DNA of 64,000 bases, taken from Gnetum montanum. Taxonomy: Eukaryota; Streptophyta; Gnetopsida; Gnetales; Gnetaceae. The stretch lies in the NCBI GenBank assembly GCA_015680685.1, contig MNCI01002041.1, positions 1,045,781 to 1,109,780 on the forward strand, in the 5' to 3' direction. Both the position numbers and the translations under genes were made by a program. Below are positions 1 to 11,396 of this stretch, in pieces. The notes under the pieces are model-generated. The model was not told the origin of the DNA and ran no database searches. It worked only from the letters and a program-made list of their open reading frames with translations. Every line of letters starts with the position of its first letter. The stretch's first letter is position 1.

Positions 1-298
1 CCTTGATGAGCTGTACACATCCGTAGATGCTCGTAATCAAGTCGTACTCGTGCGCACTAGGAAAGCAATAAATAATAACAATAATTAAAACCATGTACTG
101 CAAGGTTTATCCAATCAAGTTTGTCTTTATTGCTGTACACAACTTGTGTTCAGGTTACAAAGTTGCTCGAATAAAGAGACGCTCACTCTAGGACTCCTAC
201 TATGGGCACATGGGGAAAATTCTAACTCTGGAGAGATCAAACTGCCAGAGCTTTGCTACTTCTAGCCAGGATTTGAAAATGAAGGGAGTGCCGCCTCT

Positions 299-306
299 TA
301 TTTATA
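299..306 (-). promoter_or_regulatory. TATA box of left-edge LTR
   Basis: TATAAATA on the minus strand, about 15 bp downstream of the GATATC palindrome cluster. This is the same arrangement as in the other LTRs of the window. Confidence 0.6.
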
Positions 307-320
307 GATATGGCGGCGGA

Positions 321-348
321 CTGCGATATCGCGTACGCGATATCGCAG
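321..348. promoter_or_regulatory. 28-bp perfect palindrome in LTR U3 (GCGATATCGC twice)
   Basis: Two GCGATATCGC words flank a central GTAC, making a 28-bp perfect palindrome. A third copy (cGCGATATCGCg) follows at about 357-367. The cluster sits just upstream, on the minus strand, of the TATA box at 299-306. The same word recurs in diverged form in the LTRs at 30,046 and 36,756. Confidence 0.85.
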
Positions 349-392
349 GGAAAGACGCGATATCGCGGCCCAGTGCACGTCGCGTCTCATCA

Positions 393-2480
393 ATACCCAA
401 TGGCTTGAAAATGAGAATACAAAATTGTTTAAAAGATGCATGGAAACATCCAACCCACTTATTAGCTCTTGTCCTAAAAAAATGAACCAAATAGAGAACT
501 TAGATAATAACATCTTACAATCTTACTATACACCAAAAGAAGATGTTAAACAAGGAGATGCAAGAACTAAAATAGAAAATAAACAAGGAAACATGTTTGG
601 ACCTCCTAAAAAGAAAACACCTTCTAGTCCAACTAAAGATATGCCTCCAAATGATTGGAAAATGATTATCATTAATGTTGAATGTGCTACCAAGCAAAAA
701 ATTAAATCATTAAAGATGATAAATGGAAAACTTATTGTGTATAACCAAGGGAATGTACAGTCTATTTTTCAAATGCTTATCCATGAGTTTAGTTGTGGGG
801 TAGATGCTCGATTTTGAATCAAGAATGGATAAGTGCATTTTCACTTTTTTGTTTTACAATTTTTTATCAATTTTCTATTTCTTCAAAAATTTTCCAATTC
901 TTAATATGTTTTTTGTTTCTTGTTATTTTTCTTTTCTTTATATTTTCTTTTTCTTTACTTTTTTTTCTTGAGTCATTTCCTTTATGTTTTTTGAATGTCT
1001 ACAATGTTTTTGTTAATAATATTGCCAGTCATGATGCAGAAGTCAATACCATTTGTTGGGTCTTTGTCTTGTGCTATCAAGTCGATTGGGTAAATAATTG
1101 TGTAATGCATTGAGACCACACCATCCATCCCTCCAGTTTCTTTAAATAAAAGGTCTTTGTCATGAAAGAAATATGGTTCTTTTTACATGAAACTAAAATT
1201 AACTAATGATCATTGTGCCCAGATAAAAGAAGGAAAGACCAAGTGGGAATGGAAAAGGGTGTGACCTCAATGGGATTTGTTGGGTTCACTTCTTGATTTC
1301 CTTATGATTTGTGACTTCTCTAGGAATGTACCATCACTCCTAATTGTTGACCAATAAATAGGAAGCATTTCTTTGCATGGTGTGGTTCCCATGAAAAAAA
1401 AAACAAAGAAAAAAAAAGAGAAGAAAAAAAATAATGGGAATTCAAAGCACACCCCTTAAACATAATAATGGGCTACAAGCACTAATTATGGGGCTCAAAA
1501 GACATGTTACCCATGCCTGAAAGCACCCCTCTAACAAAGGTCCTTCAATCCTTCTTCTCTTTTCTTTTCTTTTTGGAGTGATGCTTGTTTTTTGTGGTTG
1601 ATATGGACTCATGATGGTAGGAAAAAAGGGGCACATTAATGCAAGGCCACTATTAATGGTATGAACTTGGTTTGAAACTTGGACGGATAGGTATGATGGT
1701 CATCTTAATAATAATTAACATAAGAACATATTATAGACATGGTTAGGTTCTTCACATCCTAATCTCTGCAATCCCTTCTCATCCCATTATTCACCTCACT
1801 ATTGCATGCAATTATGAGCCTAGTGGTTTTGTATAGCATAGTGTAGGATCCTAACCAAGGTAGTTGTATGTTGTTTGGAACAAAGGCATGATCTACATTT
1901 AACTTCTCAAATGCCCATAGACATCTATAGAAATGGTTATGCAAGGGCATTATGGTAGGAGCCAACTTTGGGAAGAATCCACTTGAATAACTTTTGTTGA
2001 TCATGGCTCTGGACCAAACCTCACATCTTTAAAAACATCATTGACTGCTTCTCTGAATTTATGCATGATTTTGTAGTCAACTTCTCATTGATTTCAAGTT
2101 ATCTTTAATGCTTTTATATTGAAATTTTCTTTAAATTCAAAAATTTTTGGTCATCTTTTGAACCAAACCTTTGGTTTTAATTGTTTAAAAAGTTGTGGAC
2201 TTTTGAAGTTAAGCTCATTTATCGTTTGCTGCAGGAGGGGGGGTGGAGGGGGTGGGGAGGGGAGGGGGTGGAGGGTTGGTGGTGGTGTGGGGGGTGGGGT
2301 GGACTAATGCTAAAACTAAACAAGATAACATGAAAAACTTGATGATTTTAGTTACCTTAGAGCTTTAGGGAGTATTATTATGAAATCACCTTAAGCCTAA
2401 ATGCTAAATTTTTTTCGAATTTTGAGTTAAGTAGGAATCCAAAAAGGATTAATTATTAAGGACAATTTACCAAAACTAAT
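393..2480. other. degenerate intergenic or retroelement-derived DNA, no gene recognised
   Basis: No conserved domain is visible. A 130-codon open stretch at 425-817 (plus) is lysine- and asparagine-rich and resembles nothing I recognise. An A-rich tract lies at 1,394-1,431. The flanking LTRs face each other tail to tail (minus LTR ending at 392, plus LTR starting at 2,991), so this interval probably holds the decayed 3' parts of two elements. Confidence 0.5.
2234..2305 (+). repeat. G-rich low-complexity tract
   Basis: About 70 bases made almost only of G and T, with many runs of three or more G separated by one or two bases. This composition can fold as G-quadruplex DNA. It lies inside otherwise AT-rich sequence. 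Confidence 0.8.
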
Positions 2481-2990
2481 ATTGTTGCTTTGGTGATTGT
2501 AGGTGATGCTGAAAGGAAAGCCTAAGGTTGAAGATCTTTTGCAAGGCAAGAAAAAGAGGCCAAGAGAAGGATAGATGAGGACATGCCCATGGATAAATAG
2601 TAGTATATACAATGATTAAAGCTCCAACATCACATGTTTGTTGAACCCATGGGATGATGAGGAGAAATTTTAGTCCATTCTTTAAGAATGTTCTTCATAA
2701 AAGAGAAGCATCAACATAACAATCAAGGTTGGAAAGTTTGCCACTGCTAGCAATAATAAGAAGATTCATCTTCAACAGATTTTTGAAGACCTTTGTAATT
2801 TTGTAAACTTTAATAAATGTCTAGTCTCTTTGTCATTTTGTAATACATCCACTCAAATGAAATTTTGTATGTGGCACTCTCGTTTTGTAATGGTACCCAA
2901 TCTAGTCTTAGTCACCCCATAATTTTTGTAATGAAACTTTGTCCATTTATATAGAACTCGAGGACAAGTTTTTAGTTAGCCGTGGGGGTA
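2481..2990 (+). other. 3' untranslated part of Athila-like element and polypurine tract
   Basis: This is the stretch immediately upstream of the LTR at 2,991. It ends in CGTGGGGGTA at 2,981-2,990, a purine-rich primer for plus-strand synthesis. The same block, ending GTGGGGGTA, precedes the LTR at 30,046. A short charged reading frame rich in K, E and R near 2,500-2,580 is too decayed to name. Confidence 0.5.
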
Positions 2991-3921
2991 TGATAAGACC
3001 TGATATGTTAGGCAACTTTGTTGATGCATCCCCGCTGATGCATATGTGTGGATGAGGATGTTTTAATGCATTAACTGACAATGCATCTTAGATGCATTAA
3101 TGTAACCTCGTCGATGTAGCTAAATGTGTTAACACATCTCCATCAATGTAATGCTTGTATTTTCCTATAAATATGCAAGCACCCACCATGTATTTGATAC
3201 CATTTGGTTTGTATTGTAGCTAGACTCTTGCATTTTTATTTTTTAATCCTAGAGAACAATCTGTGAGTGCATATAGTGTAGATTTGAGTCAGTTGTACAA
3301 CATCTTATTTGAGTGGCATTGTACTTGGACACATTCCATGAATGGAAATAAGATCGAGATTGATTCTTATTCATTGTAGCACTTTAACCTAGAATAGATT
3401 TACTTTGAATGTAATTTATTTCCTATGTACTCAATTAACATTTACATTTCATGCACGTTAGTTAATCTACGGAATGAGCATGACTAGTTTCAAGCATAAA
3501 CACATATTCGCTTGGTAATCCTAGTAGTGTTATTGCTTGATTCACCTAGTAGGATAACACTTGGTAATCCCAGCAATGGATATGTGAGTTCAAGATGTAT
3601 ACAACAAGTTGGGAACAAATACTCATCGTCATTAGGATAGTTTAGGATTTATCTTCTTACTATTAATTAGTTTAAATAATTACTTTCTACATGATTATTC
3701 AGTTAGTTTAAGGGTTGCACAACATCAATAATCATATACCTCACTTTGGACTAAACCATACATGACAAAGTAACCACTAGTCTAAGTGGGAAGATAGTGA
3801 CCTATTATCAATGCTTAACAATCTAGATACCACACTAATTCCATCCATAGAATTCAACGAGATTGCATGCAAACAGTTGTGATTCATATGGTTGGGCGAA
3901 GGGACTACTTACTGCTCATCA
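2991..3921 (+). repeat. Athila-like LTR, family with GATGCATC palindromes (3' LTR)
   Basis: It starts TGATAAGACC directly after the polypurine tract and ends CTCATCA at 3,921, giving TG...CA ends and 931 bp. The second half aligns by eye with the LTR at 30,046 (shared 'cactttggactaaaccatac' and 'ctagataccaca') and with the end of the LTR at 36,756 (CTCATCA). U3 holds repeats of GATGCATC and TAATGCATTA (about 3,020-3,145), then TATAAATA at 3,166-3,173. Confidence 0.75.
3020..3145. promoter_or_regulatory. cluster of TGATGCAT/TAATGCATTA palindromes
   Basis: The core ATGCAT occurs repeatedly with T/A-rich arms over about 125 bp. The cluster ends about 20 bp upstream of the TATAAATA at 3,166. It takes the place of the GATATC words of the sister family. 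Confidence 0.7.
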
Positions 3922-5439
3922 ATATGGAATCTATTTCTATAGCTCTTGATTTTCATAAAGTTTTTTAAATCAATCTTTTTAATCATAAAAAGGAATTGGT
4001 ATTACAAGTAGGTGAGAAGACCTATATTCTACTCAGTTTTACCAACTATATATCATAATCTTCCTAATTCTACTCAGTTTTGCTATCATGAAAGATATTT
4101 CTTTATTACTTATCCTTTTCTATTAAAGAAAAAGGATTTTGAATGAAAGAAAAAACATGTTGAAGTTAAAGACAAGGAAAAAAAATATGAAGTTGAAGAT
4201 ATAAAAAATCAAGTTAATGATAACGATAAGAATGATCAAATAACATTAAAAAATCTAGAGAAGATAGAAGCTCCTATGTATATTTTTACTAGTACTAGAG
4301 AAAGTACTGATTAGTCTAAACAGATAGCTCATAAGGAAAATTTTTCCTTGTTTAACAAAAATACTATTAACTCAAAGATTAAAACTAGTGTCAACAAGAA
4401 GCTTATAACTTATGTTAAAGATTCTCGATGTAAGATTAACAATTAGTGACAAGGTAAATGTTAGAGATAGTATGCCATGGAAAACTCTTTCAACAAGGAA
4501 AACAAAGGAAGAGAAAGATAAATTTTCTCTATCATGAATTTAAGTTAGAAGAAAAATTAAAATCTATATTATTAAAATTAATTTATAGGTGAATGTACTT
4601 ATTTTTGGTCTCAATTCATCTTCTTTTCTATTATTTTTCACTTTGTTAAAATTGAGGAATGAATATCATTAACCCCAAGTATAGCCCTAACTTTTTTCCT
4701 ATAAATTTGATGTTCATACATTGATGTAAAAAATAGTTTTCAAGGTGATAAAAAATTGTATGTGAGGATCATAGAACTTAGAAAGGAGGGATGAATAAGT
4801 TCTCCAAATCAGAAATTCTTCAACACAAAGCACATAGCCAATTTTATTGTGGTTTCCCAACTTAGGTAGTTCACACTCAAAAGGGTAGATCACTTGCATA
4901 CCTCCAAACTTTGTTCCTCTCAAAATGTGGTTTGAAGGGTACCACACCATGTACAACTCTAAACTTTGCTTTGGAGTGATTAGATGCCATGAATCCACTC
5001 AACCTTGCAAGGTCCTAATAAGCTTAGAATGTGGTTTCCTGGATTCCACAACTTTTACCACTTGAGCTTTGCTTTTTAGTGTTGTGGTGCTTCACCAATA
5101 CTCAATACTATAGGATCTTGACAAGCTCAAGGATGATGCCTTCTTGCAAGTAGCACATCAACCCCATAGGGCAACAAAAGAGAGATAAGAATTATAAGGA
5201 AATGATGCAATCAATTTGCTAGCCCTTGCACTTTCAAGTGCAACACAATAGATCTCTTACAACAGTACAAAAGATAGTACTATGAGGCACACAAATATAA
5301 TAGAATAATATGCACAATGATTATTTGATGTTGACACTTGCTTGTATTCAAATTTTTGCACATTTCTCAAGAGAATGAAGTCTTCTTATAGGCTTGATAT
5401 TTTTGAAATCACCTCAAAATTCATGCAACAGCTATTTAA
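3922..5439. other. AT-rich decayed DNA, no gene recognised
   Basis: A plus-strand stretch at about 4,140-4,540 reads as a broken lysine-, asparagine- and glutamate-rich frame. This would fit a decayed gag or accessory frame, but no domain can be named. The stretch 4,700-5,390 shows no domain and may be the downstream (R-U5) half of a minus-strand LTR with its promoter near 5,385. Confidence 0.4.
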
Positions 5440-5660
5440 TGGTCATTAGAGATGTCTTCTTTGAGATTGAGACATATTTCTACATTAGACCTAGATTTTG
5501 GGTAGACGTCTCTCACCTAAGGGAGACGTCTTCTAGAAGATGTTTACATGTAGGTATCTTCTCCTATTGGTATTTGTCTACTATTTTTTCAAGACATCTT
5601 CTTTGCTTCTTCTATACTTCAGTCGAGATGTCTTTTGCTTCTTGTAGATGTCTTCTTAAT
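5381..5660 (-). promoter_or_regulatory. AGACGTCT palindrome cluster with TATA-like box (minus)
   Basis: AGACGTCT and one-step variants (AGACATCT, AGATGTCT), often inside GAAGACGTCTTC, recur about eight times between 5,440 and 5,655. On the minus strand they end about 55 bp upstream of CCTATAAGAAGA (5,381-5,392). This is the same plan as the named LTRs, so it is probably the U3 of another LTR. Ends of the LTR were not found. Confidence 0.5.
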
Positions 5661-7910
5661 TTTTGGGCTTACTTCCCGAGGCTTCATTTTGTTGATTTGG
5701 CTTATCTATAATCTTGGGAACTTCTTCATTTTGTTGTAGTTTGCAACTTTGTCCTTGCTTCCACTCTTTTAATGAAGTTTTTGTCCAAGCTCTCTTGAGT
5801 CCTTGTAGTTCTCTCTTTGACATCTTGATGTAGTTTTCATTCCTTGAGTCTTCATTCATGTTTGGAAATAATAGTTAAGAAATCACCCACAAGAATTTAC
5901 CAAAGAATAACAATGCATCGACCAAGATATAGAATAATCATAAAATCGGCAATGAGGTGGAACATGGAAAGCAATACAGGAAGAGAAGAGAGAATTGAAT
6001 TGAATCCAAAAATCAAAGTTGTGTAAAGTCTCTTATGTAGTATGTGGTTAAGGTTACTTAATAAAATTTAGTCCAAATTTGGATTAAAACTAACCACATC
6101 CAGTGACCTCGCATCAACACACTTGACCAATCCATCCTCCTTAAGCAACAAGAATGCTTTCACAAAGTAACCACCAACCCCAAAAAGAGAAGAATAGAGA
6201 ATTAGGAAGTGAGAAAGGGCCTTAGTTAGAGGGAACCTTCAGGTATGGGTAGCATGTATTTTTGGTGCCATAACTAGTGCTTGTTGCCCATGTTTCTTTA
6301 TTATGTCTAAGGTGTGTGCTTTGAATTCCTACCATTTTTTTTTATTTGAGTGAGAAACACACCATGCAAAGACTTATTTGATTCATTCAACTTCTTGAGA
6401 TTAGTCGATAGTAGGATGGTGGAAAACCTATGAAAATAAAGAACACCAAGGTATAGGGTAGCCAAAACTTTCACCATTGTAAAATATTCTTGTCCAAGGA
6501 TGAATTAGAGAGAATCATTATTTAGGATCAAGAAATCCAACTTTTCATTTCACTAGCCTACCTTTACTTCCATGTTATTTATAACTATAGTGCATCTAAT
6601 TGAACAAAATTTGGCTAACGTGCAAGATGTTGAAGCTAGTTCCAATCACAAATTTATTATGTGAGTGATTTCTAATAAAAACATTTATGAATCACATGTG
6701 TGTTTACTAACTAATATATCATCTTTGATGAAAACGATACCAAAATCATTTGTACCAGACATACTCTAGGATCTTACTTCAATTTTTCACCTTAAACATT
6801 CTACTAAATAGTCACTAAGATCTAGGAGGTCTATTAAATCACTCTAAGGATCCCAATCTCTTATCCATTCTTGTTTACCTTTATCACACCAATCAAGCTT
6901 GTGGTTAATACTCAAGAGCATTTACCCATCAATCGCCATTTGTATTCCTTCCAATTGGTTCTCACTTTAGGCTTTATATGCAATCTTGAGCACTATAATT
7001 TCCTAAGTAAATAAAACACCACAAGCTAAGACACCTAGGAGGATTATTCATAGGTCCTTCAAAGTGTAGGTACTTATCCCCAAATCTATTGTAACCTTTA
7101 GGAGCTTATCACTTCTCATTACCCTAAAAGGAAGCATGTGAACCAAGGATAATAGTAGGACATAGATCCCAAAAGGTACCATCAAAATTCCTTTTACCAT
7201 ATCCATCATTGAACATTTTTCTATTTTAGGATGCATCAACATCATCCTCATCTTGCTTCTAGGGTTTGGATTCAACCACCAAACTAGTCACTAACTCAAG
7301 TACCTTCCTATAGTTTATGATGTAGGGCTTGGACAACTAGTTGGTCCTCAAGCTTCTTATTTCTCACCTCAAGCTTCTATACTATTGCCTTTAGGGTCAT
7401 CATCCTTTGCAAGATATCTTTCATAGAGACTTGGATGTCATCCATAACATCCTCCATCTACTTAATCCAATTCCATAGAATAATGTTTTGAGTTGCAAAG
7501 AGCTAGTGTTTAACTCTCAAATTTAGTTCGTACAAGTTTAAGACATCCATTATGTACATAAGATCATGGATCATTTTAATTCATTCAATAATTAACAAGT
7601 GACTAAGAATCATGCTATCAACTTCCATGAGCCCAATCCACAACTTATGCACCTTGTTGAGGGAGTAATTCAAATGTTCCTCAAAAGGCATCTTCACCTT
7701 GTCATTCAAGCATTCATGTTCAGATGTTACATTATGTTCTTCATCATCACATGCTCCACCATGTTATCATTTTCAACTAATGCTTTGAAAGGATTAGGAT
7801 CAATATGAGCCTTACCAAAGATGCAGGTCCCTTTGCTCTTCTTCTTGTATGCCATGGTAGCACAAGAATTACAAGAAATGAATCATCACTGACTTTGAAT
7901 TGTAAACTAT
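5661..7910 (-). pseudogene. decayed retroelement interior (possible gag leader)
   Basis: On the minus strand a short frame begins at 7,855 (MAYKKKSKGTCIFGKAH...) and stays open for about 40 codons before decaying. Further down, at 7,300-7,450, a charged heptad-like stretch suggests a coiled coil. A minus-strand tRNA-iMet-like primer site lies just upstream at 7,911-7,924. No RT, protease or integrase motif is recognisable, so the assignment to a retroelement is tentative. Confidence 0.3.
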
Positions 7911-7924
7911 GACTCTGATACTAA
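7911..7924 (-). other. possible tRNA-iMet primer binding site (decayed)
   Basis: The minus strand reads TTAGTATCAGAGTC, close to the TGGTATCAGAG primer site used by many copia and some gypsy elements. The initial TGG is lost, and about ten bases separate it from the nearest possible LTR end, so this may be chance. Confidence 0.3.
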
Positions 7925-8579
7925 CTATTACAATGATGTCCTTGAAAAGTACTATACAACATCACCTAAGGGTCTTGAAGTAGTAGCAAAGGAGAACAAA
8001 CTCAAGGTGGGCTAGGCCTTAAAGTTCACAGCACCTGCACGCATAGCATAAATGCATATAACTTATTTGTCTAAGGTTAGTAACATAGTATTTAATTATA
8101 TTTTACTATCTAATTAATTTATAGCTTTAAAGTAAAATATTTATTCAATTTTGATTCTTTATGATCCCTTGTATTTATTTTCCTTTCTTTCTTTAATTTT
8201 GTGGTGAGATCATGTTTTATATTTAATCACTATGCTCTTATTATTGGTGGTAATATATATTTTACTTGTCTAAGTTGAGCACCTCATACCTTAGTAGTGG
8301 AGCGAAACACCACCAAGAAAACACATGTTGTAACTAGTAACCTTCACCATTCAACTTAAGGCAAGATTTCATTGTAAATGCGAGGTTAGTAGCCCATGAG
8401 GTATAATCTTACATACTTTAACTTTTTGGGACTCAAAAAGGCATCATAAGTTGCAACTGTCTCACTTCCTAAGTCGAAAAGTGTTATTATGTCTATATAT
8501 GTGGCTTGGGAAGGCTAAAAGTACCTTGGGGAGCATCAAATTTGACATTTTCATGGGTTTTAAAGAGGTAAAGCCTCAA

Positions 8580-9016
8580 CTATGCTAAAACTATCTACCC
8601 CTAGCATAGATAGTGTTGGGTTTTTACTTTCTAGCAACAACACCTAGCGTAGTCATCACAAAGCCTAGCATAGTCATGACATCTTCCAATGGTGGCAACA
8701 TGGCCAACATAGTTAACATGGATTTCCAATAGTTGCATTTTGTCTAGTGTAGTCACCATGATTTTAGCAGATTCCAGTAACTTCCAACATAGTCCTTAAA
8801 GGCTAACATAGTCAAGGTGAAGGCCAGCATAGTCACAAAATTTTGTTTACTATTTTCAATATGTTGATGGGTTTTGCTAGTCTTGGTTCATCAAAACGTA
8901 CCAGAAATCAACTACGCTGGAAGTCATAGTCATTACACTTGCAAATTGACATTGATCTATCAATAATCGTGGTAGTAATTTTCAACCTAAAATCAACAAC
9001 CTAAAAGGCTATAAAA
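8580..9016 (+). promoter_or_regulatory. AGCATAGTC word cluster followed by TATAAAA
   Basis: AGCATAGTC and close variants (ACATAGTC, AGCGTAGTC, AGTGTAGTC) occur about ten times from 8,580 to 8,945. GGCTATAAAAATC (TATAAAA at 9,010-9,016) follows about 70 bp later. This repeats the motif-cluster-then-TATA plan of the LTRs, but the word is not a clean palindrome and the LTR ends are not visible. Confidence 0.5.
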
Positions 9017-9499
9017 ATCAAACTTGAACATCATATTTAGGTTCCAAACATTTTTGGAAGTTCCACACTTCATCAATTTTGAGCAATCTCAAAAGAGCAT
9101 TTGTGCAACCCATAGCCTTATTTTGCAACCTTAACCACTTTTTCACTCCAATTGGCATCTATGCTAAGCACTAGTCACTCTTAGCATAGTCCCATTAGAA
9201 CAAAGATGCACACCACTATTACCATCATCACTAGCCAATGTTATAGACTTGAATGGAAACTAGTAAGAAGTTACAAGAAATTGAAACTAAGAAATACCTA
9301 CAGTTTGGAGATCAACTATAGAGCACAACCTACCAACTCCAATAGGCTTGAAGCTCCATCAAAGCCAACTTCTTGTGACCTGAGCATATAATTTATATTC
9401 TTTAAGCTATCACTTTCATTTAATAAAGGTTTTAGTTCCATTGCAACTAAAAACCTTGATTGTTGGAATGAGAAAACCAATGATCCTTAGTGCAAGCAG
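9017..9499. other. no gene seen
   Basis: AT-rich sequence downstream of the TATA at 9,010. It may be the R-U5 part of an LTR (plus strand). One further AGCATAGTC word occurs near 9,182. No coding signature. Confidence 0.4.
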
Positions 9500-11058
9500 T
9501 TCCTCAACCCCGAACCCCTAGGGCCTTTGTAATAAAAATGGGACTTGGGATGCTTGGCTAGTTCGATAGGTCAACCAAGAACTTAGGAGATGAAAAACAT
9601 GGAACTATAGATAGATCCAACTAATGCATAGATACTAAAGTTACTTTTATTGAACAAAAAACTCAATACTTAAAACTTTATTGAGAAAGGAATAAAGAAT
9701 AAGTTAGAGAAACATGTACAAAAAATGGTGCCTAGATGAACAAAAAGGGGGTTCACTTGTGCAAGAGTTCAAAGCCTATTGAAGCCAAGATGATCTGCTC
9801 CACGATCTAGGTGCTAAGCCACTCTTGATGTTATCAAACCTTCCTTTCCTATTACAACCTTTGATCTGCCAATTGGATCACTAATGGGGGGCTGAGAAAG
9901 GTGGAATATTTGGATGCCAAGTTGCTCCACACTAGGTTTGGAATCCTAGAAGTGTAGTGTTAACACAAAAAATCCACCAAATCTCAAGGCCTCACTACTT
10001 ACACATTGGGGTTCAAGAAAATACAAGTATGGAAACTTGCAAGAGCTCTTAAGTGTCTAAAAGTGCCCCAAGTGTGGAATCATGTGTATGTAAATTACTT
10101 AAGAATATCTTGTCAAAATTGCTTAAACTACTATAAATTTATTAAATCCTCAATGGTGTTTGAGGTTGGCTTTTATAGGGGCTTTGGGCCATGAATGGGG
10201 CTATAAATTGGCTATGATTAGGCTGCAAAATGACTACAAATTGGCTGCAACATGGGGGGTTACTATAAGTTTGCTAAAAATTTAGGTGAGATGGATGCCC
10301 AAATTTGGGGGGTTACTATATATAGTAAATTCTTCACCCATGGCCATTTCATTTACTATAAATAATAACCAAGGCACACCTTTCACACTGGAGATGAATC
10401 TTCCATGCTAAGGTATTCACCATGCTTGTTGAAGTGGTTGGTCAATGTTAAAGTGTATGAATTGATGAATTTTACTTCTTGTGGCTTCCACATTGGGGGA
10501 TTGAATTTTCTATACTACGGGGAAAACTTTCCAAGCTAGGGGGAAACGTTTCCAAGCTGGGGGGAAAACTTCCCAGGCTAGGAGGAAAGTTTTTAAATTA
10601 GGGTAAAAATTTCTAAGCTAAGGGGAAAAAGTCTCCAAGCTAGGGAAAATTTTTCAAATTGTGAATTTGGTCTCCACGTTGAAAGGGGAAAAGCCTCTAA
10701 ACCTCCCATACTTCAACACTAGAGGTAGGTGAGATCTATCCTCTTGCAAGTGTTTCCAACATAGAAAAATGCATATGCCCCATAAAATCCATCAAATTGT
10801 CTTTTTTGGCATTCCATAAGGTAGTTTTGACCCCTCCCCCTAAAGGCCAAATATAGACACTAGGTGACTCTTTTTACTTGGGGAATGAGGCTTTGATCAC
10901 TTATGAGGCATTTTCAACCCTAGAAGTATAAAGTATGTGAAATTTTCCATTGTGGGTTAAAATATTTACATTTACAATGAAATTTTACCTTCAGTTTAAT
11001 GGGATGGAAGCTTCATGATGTAGATTGGTTACAACATGCAAAATTTTATGGTGTTTCA
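9500..11058 (-). repeat. LTR of Tat-like element T0 (approximate inner end)
   Basis: On the minus strand the LTR starts TGAAACACCATAAAATTTTG at 11,058, almost identical to the start of the T2 and T3 LTRs, directly after a purine-rich primer tract. CCCCTATAAAAGCC at 10,168-10,181 gives a TATA box on the same strand, and AATAAA lies at 9,677-9,682. The lower end is not defined. About 9,500 is a guess from the usual length of 1.3-1.7 kb. Confidence 0.55.
10515..10690. promoter_or_regulatory. GGGGAAA/TTTCC dyads with AAGCTAGG in T0 LTR
   Basis: About six tandem units combine GGGGAAA with TTTCC (best copy GGGGGAAACGTTTCC) and a linker AAGCTAGGG. The cluster is upstream, on the minus strand, of the TATA box at 10,168. 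This is T0's counterpart of the palindrome clusters in the other LTRs, though the gap to TATA is longer (over 300 bp). Confidence 0.6.
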
Positions 11059-11396
11059 ATGGCCCCTCTTTGTTGATGCCTAGAGGATTGACCTAAGAGG
11101 CATTGACAAATAATACAAAACACCACTGCAAACTATAACATTATAATGCATAGAAGCCACATGAGAATCAAGCTATCCAAGTCACCAATGTTGCTAGTTT
11201 AAGGCTGTAGTGGGCCATGGTACTAGTTTATGGCCTTGGTAGGTTGTGTTGCTAGTTTAAGGTCATAGCAGACAGTTGAGAGTATTCTCACTTGTTGATA
11301 ATCTGTCAACTACATGTAATATGACTTTAGATAGGAATGATTGACTAGATTGGCTAGCTCATTTCCATCCATGTCAGCTATTTTGAATGCTCCATT
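11059..11396 (-). pseudogene. T0 3' remnant: PPT, dyad repeats, integrase C-terminal tail
   Basis: Reading down the minus strand from 11,396: about 25 codons of the integrase tail (aligned with the T1 integrase end at 13,700-13,790), then dyad repeats containing 'gctagtttaaggtcatagcagac' type units at about 11,195-11,282, then the purine tract CAACAAAGAGGGGCCAT at 11,059-11,075. Homology to integrase stops abruptly at 11,396, where the T1 LTR fragment begins. Confidence 0.6.

Larger units (their letters stand above)
1..392 (-). repeat. Athila-like LTR (5' part of LTR), cut by window edge
   Basis: Read on the minus strand, the LTR begins TGATGAGACGCG at 392 and runs off the left edge. It matches the LTRs at 36,756 and 30,046 in layout: TGATGA start, a GATATC palindrome cluster, a TATAAATA box, a 'ctttattcga' block, and then 'caataaagacaaac' with a polyadenylation-type AATAAA. 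The minus orientation places the rest of this element at higher coordinates, so this is a 3' LTR or a solo LTR. The family assignment rests on the similarity to the LTR at 36,756, which is followed by a tRNA-Asp-like primer site. Confidence 0.7.
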
